From: Thalassiosira profunda
Taxonomy: Eukaryota > Bacillariophyta > Thalassiosirophyceae > Thalassiosirales > Thalassiosiraceae
Length of the DNA stretch: 21,161 bases
Direction of reading: 5' to 3'
Assembly: GCA_036939355.1 (NCBI GenBank)
Contig: JALLAP010000582.1
Location: forward strand, 1 to 21,161
The translations under genes were made by a program, and so were the position numbers. The notes below the pieces were generated by a model that saw nothing but the letters and a program-made list of their open reading frames with translations, searched no databases and was not told the DNA's origin. This document shows, piece by piece, positions 7,682 through 16,097 of this stretch (position 1 is the stretch's first letter; each line of letters begins with the position of its first letter).

Positions 7682-9463
7682 ATGGAGAGGACGGAGCTCG
7701 ATCGTTTGATCCCAGCCAGCGTTGCAAGTTACCAGACGGAGAGCACACTCCGGGAGCGTCGGGGCAAGACGCCGTCGCCCACCAACGGAGGCACCACAAC
7801 CATGCACCAGCCGCAGCACCACTTCGGCAAGGAGGCCGACGCGGCCGTGGCGGCGAGCAGCCCCTCGCGGCAGCTGTTTTACAGGAACAGAATACCCTCC
7901 CGCAGCTCGCTGCAAGCCGAGTCGAGGGACTACTCGGCCTCCGCGCGGCCGACCGTCCCCGTGGCGACCACGGTCAGCAGCGACAGCACCGACTCGTCGG
8001 AGGGGCCCTTCGACAATTTGGGGGGAGGGGGGCTTCACCCCACGCCGCAGCCGGGGCTGCCCAATCCGAAGCAGCTACACGCCGACTACAGCCACAGGCT
8101 GCACAAAAATCAGGTGGCGCAGGGGCATCGCGATTTCGTGGTGGGGGGCGCCCATGGGCGATATAGAGATTATGGGGGGACGCTGATAGAGGTGCCGGAG
8201 GAGGTGTACGCGGTCAGAAAGGCCGCGCTGACGGTTTTAGACCCGATAACGTATTGTTGGGTGAGTGTGCACCTTTGACCTTTGCGTTCACATCATTTTT
8301 GTGCCTGGGTCTGACCCTCGCATGCCCCTTTGCAGCTCATATTGACCGTCGGATTTGCAACGTCCGTGGCCTTGGGGGCCGCCAAGTGGACCAGCAAACT
8401 GGGATCGCTGCCCTACTGGGCCATCTTCCTCCCCGTGTGGGTCTCCCACGGGGGAATCGTGGTGATGCACATCATGTCGGCCCGGGCGCTGTCCAAATTC
8501 ATATCGGAGGCCAACGAAAACAGACAACGGCAGGACTCGACCGATCACCTGGATCGGGTGGAGTACCTCCCTTTGTTGCAGCGGTCGTTGAAATTTGGGT
8601 TGAAGACGGGGGTGCTCTGCTTCATCGTCTTCGTATTCGAGGTGCTGCTCTATTTCCGTCTGGCCATTCCGGGCTCCGTCAGCCTCCTGCAGACGTACAT
8701 ACCGCTCTGGATACTGACACTGGTGTTCATATTCAATGGGGTGGTGTGCAAATCGCAGTACTTCCTCCAAACCCTGATATGGACCCTGGCCTTCACGGCG
8801 ATGCTGCTGTCGGTGCTGAGAATAGACTACGGGATGACCGAGGCCGTCCGGACCAGTCATATCGTTTCGGTGATCATCGCCATGCTGGGCATCATATCGG
8901 CAACCCTGATCTACATCGTCAATGGGCACCAAATCGGCTACTACAAACTCACGGAGGCCCAGCTGACGGCGGGGGTGCTGTACTCGACGTCGTCATTCCT
9001 GGCAATTATTCTCGTGGCCATAATGGGGGATGCCCTGATGTTGCCCGAACTGATACAGCTAGACTTGCTGCTCATCATCGTCGTCTTGGCCCCAATAGTG
9101 GTGGGTCTCGCGGGATTTGGGGCGTACTTGGTGACGAGGGATGAATTTGACAGGCTACTCAAGGGTGGGGGCCAATCGGCAGTCATGCCCATGAGGCTGA
9201 GGCTCGAGACAGATGGTTGGACCAGTGTCGCGAGCCGGGGGTCCGTGCTATTGCCAATGTTTGGCGACGTCCAGTATGCACCGCTGGATGTGGATACAGC
9301 AGAACAGCTCAGCATCGAGCTCTGCGGCCCCTGTTGTTGTTACCCAGCCGAGGAGGAGGATGAGATGCCTTACTTCCGATCGTACCAATCTCCAACACCC
9401 CCCAACTCACAAATGGCTGCAACGGGTCCCGGGTGGGGCGGGAGCGAGGCTCCCATAGTATGA
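7682..9463 (+). CDS. TMEM185-like multi-pass membrane protein (2 exons)
   Basis: Exons 7682-8260 and 8336-9463 give 568 residues. The 75-nt phase-0 intron is GTGAGT...TTTGCAG, and the join reads ITYCW-LILTVGF. Residues 1-190 are polar and probably disordered (Ser, Thr, Gln, Gly and Pro rich). From 194 on there are about eight hydrophobic segments, including LPYWAIFLPVWVSHGG, CFIVFVFEVLLYF, YIPLWILTLVFIFNG and a last double-length one (LDLLLIIVVLAPIVVG). The WAIFLPVW block and the helix spacing resemble the Tmemb_185A family (human TMEM185A/B), whose function is unknown. The tail (about 459-568) is soluble and has a CCCYPAEEEDE patch that could be acylated. The animal family is near 350 residues, so the N-terminal 190 are an addition. 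The family call is moderately sure. Confidence 0.75.
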
Positions 9464-9522
9464 GCTGCTAGCAAATAGAGGAATAGACTAGTAATCATTG
9501 ACTTCTTCTTGTTCTAGCAGCT
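9463..9522. terminator. Inverted repeat in a 73-bp convergent gap
   Basis: AGCTGCTAG (9463-9471) and CTAGCAGCT (9514-9522) are perfect 9-bp inverted arms with 42 bases between. They fill the gap between the stop codons of the TMEM185-like gene (TGA 9461-9463) and the aminotransferase (TAG 9539-9537). The arms would pair in either transcript. A role in 3' end formation or separation of convergent transcripts is inference. Confidence 0.4.
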
Positions 9523-9536
9523 TAGCTTTTCCCTCT

Positions 9537-10919
9537 CTATTTCTTAGCCTCTTTCACCAGCGCCACCCATGTCGGCCAAAAGCGATGGAGCAACGTCATC
9601 GCCTGCTTCACAGTTCCCGTTCCCCCCGCATAGCTGATCCGAAATCTACGATCGCCGAGGTTGCCGGCAGGGTCCTCGAAATCAGTCCCAGCCGTTAACG
9701 CCACTCCCTCGTCCTCGAGCAGTCGTCGGCACATTTCAGTGCTCCCTAGGCCCTTCTCGATGCACGTATTCTCCTCGCCCAGATCGATGTACACGTAAAA
9801 GCCTCCATCGGCAGGAGCTACATTCTTCGCCGGAATTTCCTTCAACGCCTCCAACTCCTTCAGGATGTACTCCCGCGAGGCACGATACTTTGCCACGTGC
9901 TGCTCCAATTCTTCAGTCGTCTCATCTTCCCAACATTGTAACGCCGCCGTCTGCGAGATGGTAGGCGCATTGATGAACATGTTCTGTTGGAGCACGTTGA
10001 TAGGATCGACTAGATCTGCAGGGAGAACCCTCCACCCCAACCGCCATCCCGACATGGAATAGTACTTGGAGAAGCTGTTTATCACGAGGGCGCTGGAAGA
10101 AAACGAAAGGGCGGTAGCCTCCTTCTTCCCATAAGTGATGCCGTGGTAGATCTCGTCCGATAGGAATCGGATGTGTTCCTTGTCGCAAAGCTCACACAGC
10201 TCCTTCAGCTCTTCCTCGCTCAGCATCGCCCCGGTCGGATTGCTCGGACTCGACAATATCAGCCCGCTCAGCCTTTTCTTCCCGCTCCCCTTCCGATGCT
10301 GAATCTCCCGTCGCAACTCCGCCGCGGTCAATTTGAACTCCGCAGAGATCGGCACATTAGCAAGCTCGCACCCCAGCGCCTGCAGTGTGCAAAGCAGGCG
10401 AAGCAACAGTGAGTGCAGCGCTTGATGCATCAATGTTGCGCATATCATGCGTACGTATTCTAAACGCACCTGCAGGATGTTCCTGTAGCAAGGATAGCCG
10501 CTGCTCGCAACTGCAATAACATCGCCCGCGTCGAAGCACGCGGTGAACGCCAGGAGAAATCCGCCCGACGAGCCGGTGGTGACGACGATGCGATCGGTGC
10601 CAATTCGTTCCTCGGGCACGCCGGCGTACTTGCGGCGATAGTGCGCCGCAATCTTCTCCCGCAGCGGGAGCAGCCCAAATGCATCCGTGTAGCCAAGCCG
10701 ACTTTCGGCGGGAGATCCCGTCAGCGCCGCCACCGCCGCGCGCGCCACGGTCCGCGGGGCCCCGGACTCGGGCTGGCCGACCTCGCAGTGGCAGATCGTC
10801 CGTCCCTCGGCTTCCAGTTGGTTGGCCCGCCGGAGGACGTCCATGACCTTGAAGCTGGCCACCGAGGCGGAGCGGGCGGATGGTTGGAGGGGCGGAGAAG
10901 AGTCGGCGGGGGCGCTCAT
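9537..10919 (-). CDS. PLP-dependent class I/II aminotransferase (2 exons)
   Basis: Exons 10919-10470 and 10379-9537 (minus strand) give 430 residues. The 90-nt intron (GTGCGT...CTGCAG) is a multiple of three without a stop, so a naive reading inserts 30 residues (LRLLCTLQ and others) between YRNILQ and ALGCELANVP; these interrupt a conserved block and are surely intronic. The frame is open upstream only from non-ATG codons; ATG 10919 has an AACC context. Fold type I landmarks: TTGSSGGFLLAF (phosphate cup), SSPSNPTG (Asn197), DEIYHG (Asp225), NSFSKYYSMSGWRLGW (PLP lysine Lys255) and a C-terminal FRISYAG (substrate-carboxylate Arg). It resembles prokaryotic-style aspartate/alanine-type enzymes; the substrate cannot be told. 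No clear organelle leader: the first 25 residues are Ser/Pro rich. Confidence 0.9.
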   Translation of the reverse strand: MSAPADSSPPLQPSARSASVASFKVMDVLRRANQLEAEGRTICHCEVGQPESGAPRTVARAAVAALTGSPAESRLGYTDAFGLLPLREKIAAHYRRKYAGVPEERIGTDRIVVTTGSSGGFLLAFTACFDAGDVIAVASSGYPCYRNILQVRLEYVRMICATLMHQALHSLLLRLLCTLQALGCELANVPISAEFKLTAAELRREIQHRKGSGKKRLSGLILSSPSNPTGAMLSEEELKELCELCDKEHIRFLSDEIYHGITYGKKEATALSFSSSALVINSFSKYYSMSGWRLGWRVLPADLVDPINVLQQNMFINAPTISQTAALQCWEDETTEELEQHVAKYRASREYILKELEALKEIPAKNVAPADGGFYVYIDLGEENTCIEKGLGSTEMCRRLLEDEGVALTAGTDFEDPAGNLGDRRFRISYAGGTGTVKQAMTLLHRFWPTWVALVKEAKK

Positions 10920-10941
10920 GGTTGATGTGTGGGCGGCGGGC

Positions 10942-10958
10942 GGACGGATTTGCAAATC
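10942..10958 (+). promoter_or_regulatory. Palindromic element, copy 1 (GGACGGATTTGCAAATC)
   Basis: The 17-bp sequence holds the 12-bp palindrome GATTTGCAAATC (10947-10958). It lies 23 bp upstream of the aminotransferase ATG. A dimeric transcription-factor site is the simplest reading; the core also contains ATTTGCAAAT, similar to an octamer motif, but no factor can be named. Confidence 0.45.
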
Positions 10959-11087
10959 AGAGGCACCAGGGGCGCTCAAGTGAAGAGGCGAGGCCTGGTC
11001 GGGAGGTTGTGGGCTTGCGAGGAGGTGGGTGGGCGGCGGGTGATGGCCGTGGAGGGGGTGAGGAGTGGGGTGTGGCGAGGGCGGCGC

Positions 11088-11106
11088 GGACGGATTTGCA
11101 AATCCG
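11088..11106 (+). promoter_or_regulatory. Palindromic element, copy 2 (16-bp perfect palindrome)
   Basis: The same 17-bp sequence as copy 1 (11088-11104) is repeated here, extended to a perfect 16-bp palindrome CGGATTTGCAAATCCG at 11091-11106. It lies 181 bp upstream of the SAP/RRM gene ATG. Together the two copies suggest shared control of both genes. Confidence 0.5.
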
Positions 11107-11287
11107 CCCCGAATGGATCCAATCACCCATCACCCATCACCAACACCTTCCCTCCCCACACCCGCACCCACACCTCTCAACATCCAGCCCCGCCGAGCCC
11201 TTCACATCTATCAGCCGCCGCGGTTGGGGGCGACGCAACGTGGGTCCGCGCCTGACAAAGAGCGACCGGCAGATTTTCTACGCTCAT

Positions 11288-13549
11288 ATGTCGGGCCGAC
11301 TACTTGGTGCACCCTCCCTCCTCGTCCTGATGGCGCTGCTCGCCGCCCTCCCGGCGCGGCGGTGCGCCGTGGCGGCCTTCCGCGCCGCCCCTCCCATCGC
11401 GCGGCGCTGCCCCGTTCGAAGCGTCACAGCACGTTTCATGAGCGCCAAATATTCGCACGATGACCTCGCTTCGATGAAGGTGGCCGAGCTGAGGGACCTG
11501 CTGCGGCAGAACGGATTGGCGGTGTCGGGCATCAAGGCTGTCGGAATCTCCTGACAGTGGGAAGGCAGAGTCTCCGAAGAGGTCATCGAAGAGGTGTCGA
11601 TGCTGTCTAGATCAAGAGATTATCCTTAGATCGTTGCTAGAAAGGTCTGGAAAAGGTGCTTGAAAGTGAGCTCTTCAAAGCTCGTGGGAATCGATGTGAT
11701 TCCTCGGAAACTAATGCCGTGATCATTTCAAAACCTGAATACGTAGTATTCTCACAAAGGCGCAACTCGTAGAGCGGCTGGTCGAGGCGGATATTGAGAT
11801 GTCTCCTAGTAGTGCGAGCGATGCGAAAGATGCAAATGACGGGCATATTGTAGAGAGCGACGGAAGCGACGAGCTGGCGGGGCTGATCGAGGAGCTGCAG
11901 CGACACGACGGGGGGGATGCCGACGACGCCGAACGGGAGAGGATCAAGAATCTCAATCGAATCCATACCTCGAATACATCAGAGGAAGATCCGCTAGACT
12001 TCGAAGAGGAAAACGACATTGCGGGGCTTGTGGACGAGCTGAAAGGTGCGGGCAGAGGAGATACCAAGCGAAACAGGCTCGCTTCCGAAGACGACCTCCT
12101 GGCTGACGATGAGGGCGAGGACCTGGCGGGTTTGTTGGACCAGCTGAAGAACATAGAGGGGGAAGACCCTCCAAAGAGGGCAGAGAAAAGCCAAGGACCA
12201 CCGGCGAACTTGGTCTTTGCATCGGAGGACGACGAGGACGACGACGATTGGTACGAGGCTGAGGATGCCGACTTTGACGAAGGCGAGATAGACGACGAGG
12301 ATGTCGAGTACCCTGGAGAGTTTGACCCCAACCGAACCGCCGGCATTGCAGGGGACGAGCCCGCCGTCGAAAGAAGGAGGCCCGAAAGAAGGAGCGGCAG
12401 AGCAGACGGATCCGAAGGAGCAGGAGGAGCAGGTAAGAGGGAAGTCACCTTCAAGGAAGACTTTCAGGGAACAAGAGTGTTTGTGCAGGGTTTGCCGGAG
12501 GAGGCAACGTGGAAGGATGTGAGTGCTGTGTACACTGTTGCTCTTGGCTGCTTCAACTCTATCAATCACTCATCATATCATCGCATCATCAGCTGAAGGA
12601 CCACTTCAAAATCGCCGGCGAGGTCGTCTTTGCGTCCGTGAGCGTTGACAGGAAGACGGGCCGGTCAAAACAGTGTGGTATCGTGCAGTTCGAGACCCCG
12701 CGAGAAGCGCAGGCGGCCATCCGCGATATGAGAAATCACCCGCTGAACGGGGCGAAGTTGTACGTGCGCAAAGATGTGCAAGAATCGCGACAGGGTGGAG
12801 GAAGAGCAGGCAAAACAAACGAGGGCTGGTTCGAGGACGACGCTCGGAGGAAAAAGGACCGACTTCCCACCGTGTGGCGACGGGCAAACGACGAGGCAGA
12901 GGACGGCAGCGGCGAGAATTGGTACAACCTGCGAGACGACGAGCTGAAGGAAATAGAATCCCTGATAGAAAAGCGCGACCACCAGCGCCAGCAGAGAAAC
13001 TACAACATGAGCGACCGGCTCCGCGACCAACTCAAAGACGAGTTTGGCGTGCACTTGGACGATCGGCAGAAGTTGTGGTGGACGGATACGGAGCATGGGG
13101 GCGTGCCTTCGATGGTGTCCGACTTAAAGGGCGAGGGCCGTTGGGGGAAGCAAAAGCCGTGGAGGCAAATTCCCACCAGCCCCGAGAGCGATTCCATGGT
13201 CGACTCGGACCTCGTGTCCGACCTCTTGCTGAAGCGGGATCGAGCCCGGCAGAGAAAGGACTTTGAGACGGCCGATGCGTTGCTTCAAAAGGCGCACGAG
13301 GCACCGGGCGGAGGACTGGGCCTGCGCATCCACGATGAGAGCCGGACGTGGCGGATCTGGACCGAGAGGCCTCCGCCGCGAAGGCACGAGACGCCGCAGG
13401 GCTACGAACGGATGACGCCCGAGGAGATGTGCCTGCAGATCGTAGAGGAAAACGAGCCGGAGAAGTTAGACGAGATGAAGTCGCTGTTAGGCAAATTCCC
13501 AGGGCGGGAGTACAACATCTTCAAGAGATTGAGGGATCGGTATCGTTGA
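11288..13549 (+). CDS. Plastid SAP/RRM protein with two CysRS-tail-like motifs (3 exons)
   Basis: Exons 11288-11539, 11760-12518 and 12593-13549 give about 655 residues. Residues 1-30 are a signal peptide ending AVAA, then F31 and an Arg-rich transit part, so import into a secondary plastid is likely. A SAP motif follows (about 59-92: LASMKVAELRDLLRQNGLAV, then LVERL), then a very acidic region (98-310) with three copies of D-[ELI]-A-G-L-x-[ED]-[EQ]-L-[QK]. The RRM has RNP2 VFVQGL (324-329) and RNP1 KQCGIVQF (363-370). Intron 2 (GTGAGT...CATCAG) is in phase 0 after Asp337. Two C-terminal copies (about 463-500, 549-595) read KRDxxRxxRxF/YxxxD...D[DE]xxxxW, like the cysteinyl-tRNA synthetase tail. 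The intron 1 donor is uncertain: GTCGGA at 11540 is weak and its join is one residue longer than a usual SAP. A role in plastid RNA metabolism is likely. Confidence 0.8.
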
Positions 13550-13654
13550 TTAACATCTGCGCTTAGTCTGATAGAGGATTAGCACCACAGGCAATAGATA
13601 CGCTATTATGTTCGAGCAATTCCCTTTCCAATGCCACCAGCCACTAATGAACAC

Positions 13655-13673
13655 ACGACGTCTTTCACGTCGT
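13655..13673. terminator. 7-bp hairpin at the 3' end of the small gene
   Basis: ACGACGT (13655-13661) and ACGTCGT (13667-13673) pair perfectly around the 5-nt loop CTTTC. On the minus strand the loop overlaps the stop codon of the 148-residue gene (13667-13665). It lies in the tail-to-tail gap with the SAP/RRM gene. Function unknown. Confidence 0.35.
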
Positions 13674-14111
13674 TGCCTCCAAAAGCTCCAGCTTGTCCTG
13701 AAGGAAAGCAGCCAAGGTCTTGAAGGCAGTATCCCAAGTCAGTTCCGCGAGGACAATCCCCGACTTGCCCTCGGATGGAACCAGCTTGAAAGTGGCCCTT
13801 CCGCCCACGCCGCAGTTGCGGATGTACTTCACAACAGCGTCGAGCGTCTTGTACTTCCACGCAAAACTTCCGTTCCCCTCCTTCACCTCGAGGTGGTAAA
13901 TCTTCTCGCGGCCTTCCATCGACGTCGATAGGAGCAAGGATTTCGCAGGACTCACTTTCACCTTGAATGCGAGAGCAGGCTTGCTGGCCTGCATGGCAAC
14001 GATTTCGCGGGCAATATCTTGCGCCATCTTGACTTCGATCTTATGAGCCAAGCACCACGCAGGTCGCAAATTCTCGCTCGCGACTGATGTGATTGCTTTC
14101 GACAGGCTCAT
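13665..14111 (-). CDS. Small protein of unknown function (148 aa)
   Basis: Single exon, ATG at 14111 in the context GGTTGAATGAGC. I do not recognise the family. The sequence is well mixed with no low-complexity part: an amphipathic N-terminal helix region (IEVKMAQDIAREIVAM), then alternating stretches that look like beta strands (ALAFKVKVSP, KIYHLEVKEGNGSFAWKYK, RATFKLVPSEGKSGIVLAELTW), then a C-terminal helix (FKTLAAFLQDKLELLE). There is no signal peptide or membrane segment. The notable fact is position: its ATG starts only 24 bp after the stop codon of the flavin monooxygenase on the same strand. It may be a separate gene with a promoter inside the monooxygenase, the second cistron of one transcript, or be joined by unseen splicing. 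Confidence 0.65.
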   Translation of the reverse strand: MSLSKAITSVASENLRPAWCLAHKIEVKMAQDIAREIVAMQASKPALAFKVKVSPAKSLLLSTSMEGREKIYHLEVKEGNGSFAWKYKTLDAVVKYIRNCGVGGRATFKLVPSEGKSGIVLAELTWDTAFKTLAAFLQDKLELLEATT

Positions 14112-14135
14112 TCAACCAACCCAATTGCAAACTCA

Positions 14136-16097
14136 CTACTTCGATTTATCCTTTGCACAGCCGAACAGACCAGCGCCCGCTTTGGCATGAAATGCACTCC
14201 TCGGTTGCCGAGTAAACACAGGAAGCGGATGCCTCGAGATATCACTCCATGCCGCTTCCATCGAGCCCTCTCCACAAAGACGATATTGGACTCCGCTGAG
14301 TGAAGAATGCAAGATACGATCGCACACCTCTCGGTGATTTATCCGAAGCTCTTCGAGCGGAGGGAAGCATCCGATGAGCTTGGCCAAGTTGTCCATCGAT
14401 CGATGATACTGCACAAGGGCCGGCAGTCTGGATGCGTCGCGATAGAACAGGCGCTCCTCGTATGCTTGGTCAGCAGCGGCTTCAGCTCGTGCCGAGGGGC
14501 CAATCGTTCGTTCGCCCGTCAAGAGCAACGCCCAATACCTTGCGGCCATCTCGGACAGCGGAGGGATGGCCCCAAACGCAGGCCTCGAATATCCAATGAA
14601 GGCCAGTGATGGTCCCACCCCGAGGTCGATCGTGTGTTGGTATCTTTCGCGATGATTCGACGCATTCGCTCCCAAGTCCACTTCAGGATGCGAGTTGCTG
14701 TCGAAGAATGGAAATCTCGCCTGGAATCCAGTGCAGAGGACAACCGCGTCGCAATCCGAGGGTACGTCGTCCCAGGAGGATACCTCGCCAACCAACTCTG
14801 CCCCGTAACTGCACACGGCCTCCAAAAAGGAATAGTTCTTCGTTCCAAATCTATCGTAGGGCCTGTTGTTGAAACCGGCGTTCCATTTGATCGCCAGTAG
14901 ATCCAGCGGAGAGAACGCGTCGGTACCCACAAAGCAGCGTGACAACTCCGTCAGAGCGGCGGCATCTTCGTCCTCCACAGCATCATCCGCCAGAGCAGCG
15001 AAGCGACGATAGTCTGCCCGGCCCCACATGTTGTGCCGTCCAAAGCCGCGAGACGTGTTGAGATCCGACACCTCCCCGCCAGTGTAGCGAGGCAGAACGT
15101 ATCCACTTCCAGACTTCTCCCGGAAGGAAATCTTGACCGATTTGGCAACTCTGCTCGCCAGGAGGGAGATGTCGCTCCCGGACTCGCCTAGGCCAATGAC
15201 GAGCACGTTTTTGTCTCTCACATCCTCTGCATTGAACTGCGACGAATGCATTATGCTCACGTCCTTCCTCATCGGAGGCTTCACGTTGACCCACACGGGT
15301 ATGTTCCGAGACTGGTGCAGGCCGCTGCAGATGCAAACTGCGTCGTACGTTTCGATCCACCTCGTGTTGTCGCGTGTCGAAAGATGCACTTCCCACCGTC
15401 CACCCTCCAAAGCTCGAATGTAGATGACTCCCACATTGGTTTTGATGTATTGCTGTAGTTTGTATCGCCGTGAAAATGTGTGGAGATATTGCGTGTATTC
15501 TTTGCACGTCCACATGCCAGCCTCTGTCCTTAGCACATTTCCCCCCGTCTCTCCACACTGTTTCTGTGCTGCAAGATTCTTCTCGTACTCCGAGAGTGGA
15601 TAACAGCCAAATGCCGTCAGCACGTTCGAGCTGGTCATCACCGCGCCGTTGTAGGCACTGGCGAATGCCCCGCCAATGTCGCTCGACGCCTCGTAGCATG
15701 TGATGTTGGCGAAGCCGCGGTGGGCCAGCTCGCGCAGCGTCACGAGCCCAGAGGGCCCGGCGCCAACAATGCAGATCGATCTGTTGAGCCGACGATTATT
15801 TTCATCGCCTGCGGCAGCTCCCCGGCGGCGGCGCTGGGCGCAGCACTCGCCATCCTCGCAGGGCGCGGCGCCGTAATCGCGTCTCGTTGCTGCCTCATCA
15901 ATGATGTCTCCTCTACTCCCATCATTGCCAGCCGCCAGACTCCCAAAGACGGCCACCGCAGCCTCCCTGTCCCTCGCCACCCCGTTTGACCCAAACCACA
16001 GGTCGTCTGCGGCCCGGATGGCGCTCTCCTTCCCCATAATTGGCCTGCTCACGAGGGCTCTGCTTGCCTGGACGTAGGGGCTGCGCTTGCCCTCCAT
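14136..16097 (-). CDS. Flavin-containing monooxygenase with Sel1-like N-terminus
   Basis: A 653-residue single-exon protein, ATG at 16097 (a second in-frame ATG is codon 21). FAD binding: CIVGAGPSGLVTLREL with GAGPSG at 112-117 and the acidic YEAS after strand 2. NADPH binding: VLVIGLGESGSDI with GLGESG at 302-307. Between them lies IMHSSQFNAEDVRDKNVLVI, the FMO-type linker, and later VVLCTGFQARFPF, equivalent to the ATG motif. Such enzymes oxygenate soft nucleophiles (N, S) or ketones with NADPH and O2; the substrate is unknown. Residues about 27-58 (ADDLWFGSNGVARDREAA, then VFGSLAAG) look like one Sel1-type repeat, an unusual addition. Residues 60-100 are Arg/Gly/Glu-rich linker with Cys 80, 85 and 86. 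There is no clear targeting signal. Confidence 0.9.
   Translation of the reverse strand: MEGKRSPYVQASRALVSRPIMGKESAIRAADDLWFGSNGVARDREAAVAVFGSLAAGNDGSRGDIIDEAATRRDYGAAPCEDGECCAQRRRRGAAAGDENNRRLNRSICIVGAGPSGLVTLRELAHRGFANITCYEASSDIGGAFASAYNGAVMTSSNVLTAFGCYPLSEYEKNLAAQKQCGETGGNVLRTEAGMWTCKEYTQYLHTFSRRYKLQQYIKTNVGVIYIRALEGGRWEVHLSTRDNTRWIETYDAVCICSGLHQSRNIPVWVNVKPPMRKDVSIMHSSQFNAEDVRDKNVLVIGLGESGSDISLLASRVAKSVKISFREKSGSGYVLPRYTGGEVSDLNTSRGFGRHNMWGRADYRRFAALADDAVEDEDAAALTELSRCFVGTDAFSPLDLLAIKWNAGFNNRPYDRFGTKNYSFLEAVCSYGAELVGEVSSWDDVPSDCDAVVLCTGFQARFPFFDSNSHPEVDLGANASNHRERYQHTIDLGVGPSLAFIGYSRPAFGAIPPLSEMAARYWALLLTGERTIGPSARAEAAADQAYEERLFYRDASRLPALVQYHRSMDNLAKLIGCFPPLEELRINHREVCDRILHSSLSGVQYRLCGEGSMEAAWSDISRHPLPVFTRQPRSAFHAKAGAGLFGCAKDKSK

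Larger units (their letters stand above)
10920..11287. promoter_or_regulatory. Divergent promoter region, aminotransferase / SAP-RRM gene
   Basis: The 368 bp between the two head-to-head ATGs is G-rich on its left part and C-rich on its right. It carries two copies of a 17-bp sequence containing a palindrome (listed separately), 146 bp apart. CATCACC/CACCCA runs lie around 11122-11150. No TATA box was recognised. Confidence 0.5.

Noticed and set aside
10920..11126. 69-residue N-terminal extension of the aminotransferase
   Set aside because: Begins with GTG, is Pro/His rich, and overlaps the divergent promoter with the palindromic elements.
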